A program made the translations under genes and the position numbers. Shown here one piece after another: positions 1-10,634 of a stretch of 11,263 nucleotides of DNA. The stretch is from SZUA-430 sp044375275 (GTDB lineage: Bacteria; Pseudomonadota; Alphaproteobacteria; Micropepsales; Micropepsaceae). The stretch's first letter is position 1, and every line of letters begins with the position of its first letter. The notes below the pieces were generated by a model. It was not told where the DNA came from and ran no database searches. It saw only the letters and a list, made by a program, of their open reading frames with translations. The stretch spans positions 1 through 11,263 of the forward strand of contig JBILMZ010000112.1 of NCBI GenBank assembly GCA_044375275.1, given 5' to 3'.

Positions 1-563
1 ACCAGCGTGTCGCCGCCGGGGCCTGACTTCTTCATGAGGCTGTAGCGCGGGTCGACGACCTGGTCGAAGGCTGCCTGGATGAGCTGGCCGCGGATGTTGC
101 TGTAACCCTGCGCCATCGGCAGGCTGGGTTTGTTGTCCCAACGGTAGATCAAAAAATAGAAGGAGGGGCCGCAGGCCTCGCCCGAACACTCGAACACCGG
201 CTGGAAGCCTTTCTTGACCACCTCATCACGGTAGTTCTTGAACACTTCCAGCGAAGATCGTCCGACAGGCGAGATGTAGGCCGTTCGTGTCACCTTTCCC
301 TGGGCCGTGACGGTCTTCTTGAATTTCTTCTTGTTGTCGTAGTACTGGCCTTCGGCCGGGCCGGACGGCAGCGTGAGCTCGTCGAAGGCCTTGACCGTCT
401 GCCCGAGGATGAATGAACCCTCATAGCGGCCCGTCGCCGGATGGTCCGCGGCCTTGGGGGCGTCCGTTTCGGCCTCGGAGACATAGCGCGGGTCAGGCGC
501 AGCCACGGCGGCGGTGGTAAGGGTGAGCATCGCAAAGGCCAGCAACCGCAAGTTCAATCGCAT
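1..563 (-). CDS. Exported DUF4892-like (probably OmpA-type envelope) protein, partial
   Basis: I translated this by hand from the ATG at 563-561; the frame stays open to the left edge, giving 187 residues with the C-terminus missing. Residues 1-22 form a signal peptide: MRLNLR, a hydrophobic stretch (LLAFAMLTLTTA) and an AVAA cleavage site, so the product is exported. The mature part has the pattern I associate with DUF4892: DHPATGRYEGSFILG, then FDELTLPSGP, then GKVTRTAYISPVGRSSLEVF, then GFQPVFECSGEACG. The cysteine pair in ECSGEACG could form a disulfide. In that family an OmpA-like peptidoglycan-binding domain often follows, but it would lie outside the window, so envelope anchoring is inferred. 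A purine-rich GAGAGAGAG stretch just upstream of the start is a weak ribosome binding site. The gene is divergent from the glycosyltransferase pair. The family call rests on recalled motifs, not on a profile search. Confidence 0.72.
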   Translation of the reverse strand, partial: MRLNLRLLAFAMLTLTTAAVAAPDPRYVSEAETDAPKAADHPATGRYEGSFILGQTVKAFDELTLPSGPAEGQYYDNKKKFKKTVTAQGKVTRTAYISPVGRSSLEVFKNYRDEVVKKGFQPVFECSGEACGPSFYFLIYRWDNKPSLPMAQGYSNIRGQLIQAAFDQVVDPRYSLMKKSGPGGDTL

Positions 564-707
564 CGTTCTCTCTCTCGTCTGTCCAGGGTGCTGATTTATT
601 GTGGCAAAGGAATCACGACAAGATATGCTCGTCACACCGGATCTGGAAACCAATGAGATAATCGCGGTTTTTCAGTTATTTGTGACACGAACTGCAGGTG
701 ATTCGTG
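564..707. promoter_or_regulatory. Divergent intergenic region between the DUF4892-like gene and the glycosyltransferase pair
   Basis: These 144 bp must carry the start signals for both flanking genes. On the plus strand TTGTGG (601-606 region) and GATATG are 17 nt apart, a poor but correctly spaced sigma-70 match. The reverse strand has similar weak matches around TTGTCG and TAAATC. AGGTG at 696-700, 7 nt before the ATG at 708, is a good ribosome binding site. I see no convincing operator or riboswitch. The promoter positions are guesses. Confidence 0.3.
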
Positions 708-1520
708 ATGGGTAAGGCGTTCGCCGTGGCCGGGAGCCAGGGCGCGGAATTGTTGCACTCTGCTACCGTGACGTCGGGCACAGACCCGATTGTAGCCGGC
801 GCAAAGGCGCGGCCTGCTGATCGCAAGGACGCAAAGCCCATCGACCTGAGCATCATCATCCCGACACTCAATGCCGGCGCCCTGCTGGGCGAGACTGCAC
901 ATGCCCTCCAGGAAATCACCGAGGTGCTGAATGTCGAGATCATCGTGGCAGACGGCGGGTCGTCGGATGACACGCTCAAGCGGGCCGAAGCGCTGGGACT
1001 GAAGACGATCGTGTCCCCACGTGGGCGCGGCACACAGCTTTCGCATGGTGCACGGGAAGCGCGCGGCCGCTGGCTTCTTTTCCTTCACGCGGATACGACG
1101 CTTGAACCCTTCTGGTCCACGACTGTGACATCCTTCATCCGCAACAAGTCCAACGCGATGAAGGCTGCGCACTTCACGCTGGCGCTTGATGACGCGTCCA
1201 ATGCCGCGCGGCGCGTGGAAGTTCTGGCGAACTGGCGTGCGCGCCGCCTTGGCCTTCCCTATGGCGACCAGGGGCTTCTCATTTCGCGCCAGTTCTACAA
1301 CGCGCTGGTCGGCTATCTCGACATTCCGATCATGGAAGACGTGGACATGGTGCGTCGCATCGGCCGGCGTAACCTGGTCGAACTTCCCGCCACCGCCACC
1401 ACGTCTGCCGCGCGCTACAGGCGGGATGGCTATTGGCGCCGGCCGATCCGCAACCTGATGATCCTGTCGCTCTACTTCATGGGCGTTTCACCAAGGCGCC
1501 TTGCCAGGCTTTATGGATAG
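708..1520 (+). CDS. TIGR04283 family GT-A glycosyltransferase-like protein
   Basis: A 270-residue protein with a GT-A nucleotide-sugar transferase fold. The start is the ATG at 708, placed 7 nt after AGGTG; the GTG at 705 is too close to that site. The first ~45 residues look like a poorly conserved extension. The fold begins at LSIIIPTLNAG (about 47-57), followed by IIVADGGSSDDT with the nucleotide-binding Asp near 82, then LLFLHADTTL (HAD near 127-129, the DXD-like metal site). The C-terminal half has LPYGDQGLLISR, IPIMEDVDM and the hydrophobic tail NLMILSLYFMGVSP, all typical of TIGR04283. That family is named for genes near radical-SAM/selenodomain proteins and is annotated as arsenosugar-biosynthesis glycosyltransferase; the real substrate is largely unproven. 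The next gene is its usual partner and overlaps its last 8 nt, so the two are cotranslated. No arsenic methylase or radical-SAM gene is visible here, so the arsenosugar role is not supported by context. Confidence 0.87.
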   Translation: MGKAFAVAGSQGAELLHSATVTSGTDPIVAGAKARPADRKDAKPIDLSIIIPTLNAGALLGETAHALQEITEVLNVEIIVADGGSSDDTLKRAEALGLKTIVSPRGRGTQLSHGAREARGRWLLFLHADTTLEPFWSTTVTSFIRNKSNAMKAAHFTLALDDASNAARRVEVLANWRARRLGLPYGDQGLLISRQFYNALVGYLDIPIMEDVDMVRRIGRRNLVELPATATTSAARYRRDGYWRRPIRNLMILSLYFMGVSPRRLARLYG

Positions 1521-2130
1521 GCCGATTGTCTTCATCTTTGCACGTGCGCCGCGCTACGGCTCTGTGAAGACGCGCCTGGCGCGCGACATTGGCGCGGCTG
1601 AGACCCTGCGCTTCTACAGAAACACGCTGCGCGGTGTCGCGAGACGGCTCGCCTCAAGCGGGCGACTTGATGTTGTGCTCGCCGTCACGCCGGACAAGGC
1701 TGCCACTGACGCCGGCTGCTGGCCCGCCAGGCTCGCGCGCGTCGCGCAGGGGCGTGGCGACCTTGGGCAACGCATGGTTCGCGTCCTCAAATGTGCGGGG
1801 TCCCGGCCGGCCATCGTGATCGGCAGCGACATCCCCGATGCGAACGCTGCGCTTGTCCTGGACGCGGCGCGCGCCCTGGGTCAGAGGCGCTTCGTGCTTG
1901 GCCCGACGCAGGATGGTGGCTACTGGCTCATCGGTGCGCGCCATCCGGCAAGGCTCGCGCGGCGTCATCTGGATGGCGTTCGCTGGTCGACACCGCATGC
2001 ACTGGCAGACACCGTCGCGAAGCTGCATGACGTCAGCCTGCTGTCGCGAATACTCACGGACGTCGATGATGGCCGCGACTACTTACTGATCAAGAACCGC
2101 CAGAGCCTTCAGCAACGCGTCCACGTCTGA
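1513..2130 (+). CDS. TIGR04282 family glycosyltransferase-like (nucleotidyltransferase-fold) protein
   Basis: A 205-residue cytoplasmic protein starting at the ATG at 1513, which overlaps the TAG of the preceding gene; a TTG at 1501 in the same frame is an unlikely start because the family begins at the IVFIFARAP strand. Visible family motifs are ARAPRYGSVKTRLA (about 10-23, the phosphate-binding loop), RGDLGQRM, IVIGSDIPD, LGPTQDGGYWLIG, RWSTP and TDVDD. The fold is related to MobA and CofC nucleotidyltransferases, but the motif set is that of TIGR04282, which is nearly always next to a TIGR04283 gene as here. The two proteins probably act in one pathway that makes or attaches a sugar; the substrate is unknown. 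The last 48 nt overlap the 3' end of the kynureninase-like gene on the other strand. Confidence 0.87.
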   Translation: MDRPIVFIFARAPRYGSVKTRLARDIGAAETLRFYRNTLRGVARRLASSGRLDVVLAVTPDKAATDAGCWPARLARVAQGRGDLGQRMVRVLKCAGSRPAIVIGSDIPDANAALVLDAARALGQRRFVLGPTQDGGYWLIGARHPARLARRHLDGVRWSTPHALADTVAKLHDVSLLSRILTDVDDGRDYLLIKNRQSLQQRVHV

Positions 2131-3261
2131 TGCATCCTGGTAGATGCTGAACCCGATGCGCAGCAGGTCGCCCCTGTGATCGACGATCACGTTGCGGTCG
2201 CGCAGGCGCGCATCGATCATTCCCGCCTTTGATGTCCTGAACGACAGGAACCGGCCGCGCGATGCCTGAACCGGCTGGACCAACTGCTGCACCGACAGCA
2301 GCCCTCCGGCGGTCGCCAGGTTGTCCAAAAGCCTGGCCTGCAGCGCCCAGCTATGGGTCGCCATGGATGCTGCATCCTGTCCGGTCGCCACAAGCCAGTC
2401 CATGGCGGCATTCAGCCTGTACAGTCCAGAAGGATCAAAGGTGGCCCCGTAAAACCTCGCACCGCCAGGTCCGTAGGCAACGGTGTCGTCGCGCTCGGCT
2501 TCAAGGGCGCCGAACTCGGCAAACCAGCCGGTTGCCCTGGGCCTCGGGATGAAACCGTCGGGACAGTGCATGAAACACACGCCCTCGCCCGCCATGGCGT
2601 ATTTGTAGCCGCCTGACAGATAGAAGATCCTTGAAGACAGGCGTGACAGCGATACCGGGATCGCCATGAAGGCGTGATAGCCATCAATCACCACCGGCGT
2701 ATCCGCATCCGGCACGAAGGCTGCGATCCTGTCCAGATCCGTCGTGTGCAGCGCGTGACCTGTGTTGAAGAAGACATGGCTCAGCCAGACCAGGTCCCAT
2801 GATCCCTCCTCTGCCAGCGCCCTGCAGAAGCGCTCGACAAAACTGTCAAAGGGCGCCACGGGAATGCGCGTCACCTTGACCTGCCCTTCTTCCTCCAGCC
2901 GCGCCATCTGCCGCGAGAATGAATGGAACTCGCTGTCGGTCGTAATCACCCGCCAAACCTTGCCCGACGGGAGCGACCAGAGGATGCGGAGCAGGAAATC
3001 ATGGGTGTTCGGCGAGAAGCACAGTGTGTCTCCGCGCGGCAATCCGAGGTGACCCGCTATGTGGCGCTGCGCTTCGGGAATGACTTCCGAAAACACTTTC
3101 TCCCACTTCTGGTCGAGATCGCGTGCCGAGTCTTCCCAATAGGCCACCTGCGCGTCGAATGTTGCATCCGGCCATGGGTGGTGACTGTGCGCGGCGAAGT
3201 GCAATGGCGCGCCCGGGCGCCCCAGTGTTCTTGAAAAATGTGACTTGAGGCTGCGGATCAC
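2083..3261 (-). CDS. Divergent kynureninase-like class V PLP enzyme
   Basis: A 392-residue fold-type I, class V PLP enzyme, close to the usual kynureninase length. It starts with GTG at 3261-3259, 3 nt after the dioxygenase stop; GAGGA inside the last codons of that gene is the ribosome binding site, so the two are coupled. VVIDGYH (Asp 193) should pair with the PLP ring nitrogen, and GGYKYA carries the presumed Schiff-base Lys 220. The Tyr just before the Lys and the 27-residue Asp-Lys spacing resemble kynureninase (GYKYL or SYKYL) rather than cysteine desulfurases. LSHVFFNTGHALH (about 156-168) matches the kynureninase THVNY-TG segment. The N-terminus reads LHFAAHSHHPWPD where classical KynU has LDGNSLG, so the substrate pocket differs. 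Expected reaction: L-kynurenine to anthranilate and L-alanine. The role is inferred from motifs and from pairing with the dioxygenase; it could instead be a related aminotransferase or lyase on another Trp catabolite. Confidence 0.75.
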   Translation of the reverse strand: MIRSLKSHFSRTLGRPGAPLHFAAHSHHPWPDATFDAQVAYWEDSARDLDQKWEKVFSEVIPEAQRHIAGHLGLPRGDTLCFSPNTHDFLLRILWSLPSGKVWRVITTDSEFHSFSRQMARLEEEGQVKVTRIPVAPFDSFVERFCRALAEEGSWDLVWLSHVFFNTGHALHTTDLDRIAAFVPDADTPVVIDGYHAFMAIPVSLSRLSSRIFYLSGGYKYAMAGEGVCFMHCPDGFIPRPRATGWFAEFGALEAERDDTVAYGPGGARFYGATFDPSGLYRLNAAMDWLVATGQDAASMATHSWALQARLLDNLATAGGLLSVQQLVQPVQASRGRFLSFRTSKAGMIDARLRDRNVIVDHRGDLLRIGFSIYQDASDVDALLKALAVLDQ

Positions 3262-3264
3262 GGG

Positions 3265-4335
3265 TCAGTCCTCGTAGCGGTAGCGCATGAGCTTGCGCAC
3301 TTCTTCCGGCAATGGCGGCAATGCCGAACGTGGTATCAGGAACGTGGCAATCGCGAAGAGATCGCCATAGACGCGATGACGCTCTGCTGTCGCCTTCAGG
3401 TAGTCGTAACCGGCCGAACCACCCGTTCCCACCTTTCTTCCCAGCATGCGCGACACCATCAGTGCGTGGCGAAGACGCCAGAGCGCCAGGTTCTCGTCGA
3501 TGTCCATGAGAGCCTTCAGCATCCTGAAGCCGCCATGGGCAGCGGGCTCGTCGCGATAGAGGAACAGGAACAGGGCTGCCTGCAGCGCGCGGCGCGACAA
3601 CGTCCAGGCGCCGTCAGCCTTCAACTGCGCGTAACGCGTGTCATCGAGAAGTCCGTCGAACATCTCGCGGGAACGCTGCAATGAGGCGACCTGTACCGAT
3701 TTTTCCGCATCCGACAGATGCGGGTGCGACCGGATGCGCTCTAGGTCGCTGCCGAGCATGCGATTCAGCGCGTCCCTGTAGGCATCGCGGAAACGAAACC
3801 CGCCAATGTCCATGAAGGGTGTGCGCGAGAGCCACGCATCAATCCGGTCCCTGAGCGACGGGCTTTCCTCGGCCGTCCGCAGACGCTTCTGCGTGTCGGT
3901 GTCGAGCGCCTGCTCGAAGCTCTGGTTGTTGAACTCAAGCCGCGCGTCCCTCCGCAATCCCAGCCTGATCTCGAGGAGCCTGAACTGCTCGCTCTGGAAG
4001 CCGGAACTCGGGATCAGCAAATCACGGAACTCCAGAAAGTCCATGGGCGTCATGGTCTCGAGAATGTCCACCTGGGAGACCAGCAACTGCTCGATCTTCA
4101 CAATGCGCTCGGCGGCGTGCACGGCGCGGCCCAGCTCCGCATCGTCAACCGACGGCTTGCTGAATATGCCCAGTACCAAATCCAGTTCGTGCAGGATCTG
4201 CCGGAACCAGAGTTCATAGGTCTGATGGATGATGATGAACAGCATCTCGTCATGTGCGGGCTTTCCGGCGCGCACACTTTCGGGGTGCTGAAGAGCGAGA
4301 AGTCCGGGAATGTTCAGGTAGCTTGTGTAATCCAT
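3265..4335 (-). CDS. kynA: Tryptophan 2,3-dioxygenase, long form
   Basis: A heme enzyme that opens the indole ring of L-tryptophan with O2 to give N-formyl-L-kynurenine, the first step of the kynurenine pathway; cytoplasmic tetramer. The start is the ATG at 4335-4333 (MDYTSYLNIP), preceded by AGGGA; the frame is open to 4443, but the extra 36 residues look nothing like the family. In this 356-residue numbering the known active-site residues of the Xanthomonas enzyme are all present: Phe 33 and His 37 (EMLFIIIHQTYELW), Arg 104 and Ser 111 (FRDLLIPSSGFQS), axial heme ligand His 290 (LWRLRHALM) and Thr 304 in GTGGSAG. It is about 60 residues longer than typical bacterial forms. The extra central helical segment (TPFMDIGGFRFRDAYRDAL onward) and the ALFLFLYRDEP motif resemble animal TDO. 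It is the first gene of an operon with the kynureninase-like gene. No formamidase is present in the window. Confidence 0.95.
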   Translation of the reverse strand: MDYTSYLNIPGLLALQHPESVRAGKPAHDEMLFIIIHQTYELWFRQILHELDLVLGIFSKPSVDDAELGRAVHAAERIVKIEQLLVSQVDILETMTPMDFLEFRDLLIPSSGFQSEQFRLLEIRLGLRRDARLEFNNQSFEQALDTDTQKRLRTAEESPSLRDRIDAWLSRTPFMDIGGFRFRDAYRDALNRMLGSDLERIRSHPHLSDAEKSVQVASLQRSREMFDGLLDDTRYAQLKADGAWTLSRRALQAALFLFLYRDEPAAHGGFRMLKALMDIDENLALWRLRHALMVSRMLGRKVGTGGSAGYDYLKATAERHRVYGDLFAIATFLIPRSALPPLPEEVRKLMRYRYED

Positions 4336-4519
4336 ACTGTCCCTAACCGGAGGTTTCACTGCGTGGTTTACAATATGACAATGAGGCCGGCTTCGGGCCG
4401 CGATACTGCCATTGATCGCAACAACTAGTCCTTCCGGACGCAACTGGCAAATGTCCGATTAATTTGAATGCAACGCAAATATGAGACTTTCCAGCCTCCC
4501 GTTACTTCCGGAGACTGAC
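4336..4519. promoter_or_regulatory. Divergent intergenic region between kynA and the receiver/kinase operon
   Basis: These 184 bp lie between the two divergent start codons and must hold both promoters. An inverted repeat ATTTG-N9-CAAAT at 4462-4480 could be a dimeric-regulator site, but 5-bp arms are short. GGAG at 4510-4513 is the ribosome binding site of the receiver gene, and AGGGA upstream of 4335 serves kynA. I find no convincing -35/-10 pair and no attenuator or Trp-rich leader peptide. Any coregulation of tryptophan catabolism with the phosphorelay is a guess from the layout. Confidence 0.35.
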
Positions 4520-4921
4520 ATGGCGCACATTCTGGTGATTGATGACGATGAGCTGTTCGTCAAGCTCATGTGTCATTCGCTGAAACAAAAGGGACATACA
4601 ATAGAATTTGCCCTTGACGGCCAACAGGGGTGGAAGACGTTCTGCAATGGAAAATTCGATGTCATCGTATGCGATATCGTCATGCCAGCGCAGGAAGGCT
4701 TCGAGACCATCAAGCGCATCCGCCAGCAGGACACGGATGTCGGCATTGTCGCCATATCCGGCGGGCTGAGCCGCTCCCTGCCCTCGAATCTGGACGTGCT
4801 CGACATCGTCTCCAAGCTGGGCGCGAATGAGACGCTCAAGAAACCCTTTCCCCTCAGCGAACTCGCGGCATGCGTCGAGCGTGTGCTGACGCGTAACCAG
4901 CCGCAGGCGCAGGTGGGCTGA
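4520..4921 (+). CDS. Stand-alone (single-domain) response regulator receiver
   Basis: A 133-residue protein that is only a CheY-like receiver domain with no output domain. The start is the ATG at 4520 (MAHILVIDDDE), with GGAG 6 nt upstream; the frame is open to an ATG at 4481, but the extra 13 residues are not receiver-like. Functional residues are all present: acidic pair Asp 8/Asp 9 in VIDDDE, phosphoacceptor Asp 52 in VIVCDIVMP, the Ser 80 switch position in AISGG and Lys 108 in LKKPF. Sixteen nt separate its stop from the hybrid kinase start, so they form an operon. It may receive phosphate from the kinase's Hpt domain or act as a phosphate sink or shuttle; which is not decidable here. 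Since it has no DNA-binding part, it must act by protein contact or pass phosphate onward. Confidence 0.9.
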   Translation: MAHILVIDDDELFVKLMCHSLKQKGHTIEFALDGQQGWKTFCNGKFDVIVCDIVMPAQEGFETIKRIRQQDTDVGIVAISGGLSRSLPSNLDVLDIVSKLGANETLKKPFPLSELAACVERVLTRNQPQAQVG

Positions 4922-4937
4922 GGGCCCTTGCCACCTC

Positions 4938-8862
<3,925 letters not shown>

Positions 8863-8888
<26 letters not shown>

Positions 8889-9762
8889 TACTGCCTGATG
8901 GTTGCGGGCGATCGAATACGGTGAGCAGACCTCGCGTTACGGCTCCCGGAAACACACTGTTATGCGTTTCACCCTCGTAGACGCGCATCGTGACCTGAAG
9001 CCCTGGAATGCCGCGGCGGCGCAGCTTCTTCACGAGTTCCGCCAGATCGTCTTCCATGTTCTGGTTTTCGTTTGCGCCAACGGCATAGAACACGCGGGCG
9101 CGCGGACGGATGCCTGATCGCGCGGCCGCTTCTTCCATGGTCAGCGCCGTGCGGTTTGCGTACCAGAGTGACGGGCTGACAGCGATGTAGCGCTGGAACA
9201 GCGACGGCTCGGTGAGCAGGACATAGGTCGCAAACAGCCCACCGTAGGAATGGCCAATCAGTGTTCGGTCGTCGGGCGTCACCGGAAATCGGCTTTCAAT
9301 GAACGGGATGAGTTCGCGCGCGAGGAAGGCACGGAACTTCGGCGCGCCGCCGGAGACCTTCTGGTACTCGGCTCCGTATCCGCCGTCCGGGGCGTAGACG
9401 GGCGTGTAATCGCGTGTGCGGTTCATCCGGTAGGTCTCGCGATTTGAGGCCGCGCCGGGATAGGCGATCGCCACGAGGATGACCGGCGGCATGTCCTCTC
9501 GTTCGACGAAATGGCGAACGATGTTGCGCACGAGGGCGAAGGAATAGTCAGCGTCGAGCATGTAGACGACGGGATAGGTGCGGCCTGTCTTGAGGTATCC
9601 GGGAGGTGTCGCGATGAAGAGCTCGTAGCGGGCGCCTGTTTGCTTCGAATGGAGACGTGCGACCTTTGTATCGGGGATGGCGTAGGGCTTTGCTTGGGAT
9701 TGCGTCACGTATGACACGCAGAGCGTGATCGCCAGAAGCGCCGCAAGTGCCGCTCTCGTCAT
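8863..9762 (-). CDS. Secreted alpha/beta hydrolase of the esterase D / enterochelin-esterase (IroE-like) family
   Basis: A 299-residue serine hydrolase. Residues 1-24 form a signal peptide (hydrophobic AALAALLAITLCVSYV, then QSQA before KPY), so it is periplasmic or secreted. A class V-like strand pattern leads to TYPVVYMLDADYSF, IPFIESRFPV and the nucleophile elbow LIGHSYGG with Ser 172. EGETHNSVFPG supplies the catalytic His 267; the acid is probably in the ANENQNMEDD segment. This is the Esterase (PF00756) layout of IroE/BesA and feruloyl-type esterases. Substrate is unknown; siderophore or xenobiotic esters are possible but nothing here argues for either. Its ATG overlaps the TGA of the methyltransferase gene (ATGA at 9762-9759), so it is the second gene of that pair. 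The 3' end overlaps the histidine kinase gene by 26 nt, tail to tail. The C-terminal PQPSGSTTRRDPAP tail is probably disordered. Confidence 0.88.
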
Positions 9763-10508
9763 TCTGTCATCAGGGGCGCAAAGAAGAACAGATCTACGCC
9801 TATCATCACAGGCGAGGCATCTCCTTGCGCAGCAGAGCGAATGCTGTGCATTCCGCGCTCAAAGTCCTTTTCCGACAGGCGTATCAATGTCGAATCCGCA
9901 CGGAACGCCGCCTTGGTTGCCAGCTCATTCAAATTTTCAGCCATTTTGTGCTGCACTGTTTCGTGACTGATCAATGAGAAGCGGTTCAATGTGAATGCAT
10001 CTACAATGTCTTTAGCTGAAGGAAGCATATCAAGCGACGACTGATAGTTCGGAAAGAACGACAGGTATGGCGACCCATTCTCCCGAGTGCTGTTTCGAAT
10101 GCACAAAACGCCGGATTCGCGCAATACACGCCTGCATTCCCTTGCGACCTGTACACGATCCCGAAAATGATGGAATGACATTGATGCGAAGATCATGCCG
10201 GCGCTCGCATCACGGCAGGGAAGACACTCACCTGCCCCTTTGACGAAGCTGACGAGGCCACTTGCAGGCTTGGCACGAGCTTCTGCGAGCATTTTCTCTG
10301 ATGGATCGATGCCAACAACACTAGTCTTGAATTGCTCGGCGAGAGCCGAGGTAAAGCGCCCAGTGCCGCATCCCAAATCGACAATGGCTTCAACCGAGCG
10401 CCCACCGAGCGCGTCAGCTATTCGGGCCAGCCACAAGTCCAGCATGCCGTCGGGCAGCGTGCGGCCCCGATCATAGTTATCGGGCATCGTCGTCTGATCG
10501 TAGTCCAT
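9759..10508 (-). CDS. Class I SAM-dependent methyltransferase (Methyltransf_11/UbiE-like)
   Basis: A 249-residue cytoplasmic methyltransferase. Motif I is VDLGCGTGRF (Asp 44 to Phe 52), which binds SAM; Asp 68 in VVGIDPSEKML ends strand 2 and should contact the ribose; ECLPCRDASAGMIFASMSFHHF covers the motif that follows, and CRRVLRESGVLCIRN is the next strand region. The N-terminal NYDRGR is common in this group. The acceptor substrate cannot be read from the sequence. The start at 10508 gives the full domain, but upstream it has no clear ribosome binding site; an internal ATG at 10487 is an alternative. It leads directly into the esterase by an ATGA overlap. Its G+C is clearly lower than its neighbours: my hand count is 24 of 60 bases at 9961-10020 against 40 of 60 at 9121-9180, which hints at later acquisition. 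Confidence 0.87.
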   Translation of the reverse strand: MDYDQTTMPDNYDRGRTLPDGMLDLWLARIADALGGRSVEAIVDLGCGTGRFTSALAEQFKTSVVGIDPSEKMLAEARAKPASGLVSFVKGAGECLPCRDASAGMIFASMSFHHFRDRVQVARECRRVLRESGVLCIRNSTRENGSPYLSFFPNYQSSLDMLPSAKDIVDAFTLNRFSLISHETVQHKMAENLNELATKAAFRADSTLIRLSEKDFERGMHSIRSAAQGDASPVMIGVDLFFFAPLMTE

Positions 10509-10525
10509 GCGGTCAGCTTAACATA

Positions 10526-10564
10526 AACAAAGGGCCCCGGTGAACGCCGGAGCCCTTCGTTTTT
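10526..10564 (-). terminator. Rho-independent terminator after groEL, possibly bidirectional
   Basis: AAGGGC (10530-10535) pairs with GCCCTT (10552-10557) and CCGG (10537-10540) with CCGG (10547-10550) around a TGAACG loop, with one C/A mismatch. On the minus strand the stem is followed by TTTGTTTATG, suiting groEL transcripts; on the plus strand it is followed by CGTTTTT, so it could also stop transcription from the left. The flanking A and T runs can pair further. Confidence 0.8.
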
Positions 10565-10565
10565 C

Positions 10566-10596
10566 TGATGGATCCCCGCCTGCGCTGGGATAAGGC
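10566..10596. repeat. REP-like dispersed palindrome (ATCCCCGCC...GGGAT type)
   Basis: ATCCC (10572-10576) and GGGAT (10587-10591) flank CGCCTGCGCT, giving a short imperfect hairpin. Read on the minus strand, the stretch translates as LIPAQAGIH, a peptide string well known as an artefact of intergenic repeats in many proteobacterial genomes. That identification is from memory; copy number in this genome cannot be seen from one window. Confidence 0.5.
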
Positions 10597-10634
10597 TTTG
10601 CGGCGGTCGCGTCGCGACCGCTCGCAAGCGCCTT
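10592..10634 (-). other. Long hairpin immediately after the groEL stop codon
   Basis: The arms are AAGGC, TTGCG and GCGGTCGCG (10592-10611) against CGCGACCGC, CGCAA and GCCTT (10613-10634), centred on T10612, with one unpaired T on the left and a T and a GC unpaired on the right: 19 potential base pairs, including a perfect 9-bp central arm. It overlaps the stop codon (10633-10635). No T run follows it, so it is more likely an mRNA 3'-end stabilising structure or part of a dispersed repeat than the terminator itself. Confidence 0.6.

Noticed and set aside
672..1172. 166-residue minus-strand open frame
   Set aside because: Antisense to the TIGR04283 gene, whose motifs are clear; the reverse product shows no recognisable domain.
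1513..2130. CofC (2-phospholactate guanylyltransferase) or MobA
   Set aside because: The fold is related, but the motifs GSVKTRLA, GPTQDGGYWLIG and RWSTP and the TIGR04283 neighbour fit TIGR04282 better.
4336..4443. 36-residue N-terminal extension of the dioxygenase from an upstream start
   Set aside because: The extension does not resemble TDO, and the inner ATG at 4335 has its own ribosome binding site and the family's usual N-terminus.
4462..4480. ATTTG-N9-CAAAT as a defined operator
   Set aside because: Five-bp arms arise often by chance and there is no second copy in the window, so it is mentioned only as a possibility within the intergenic region.
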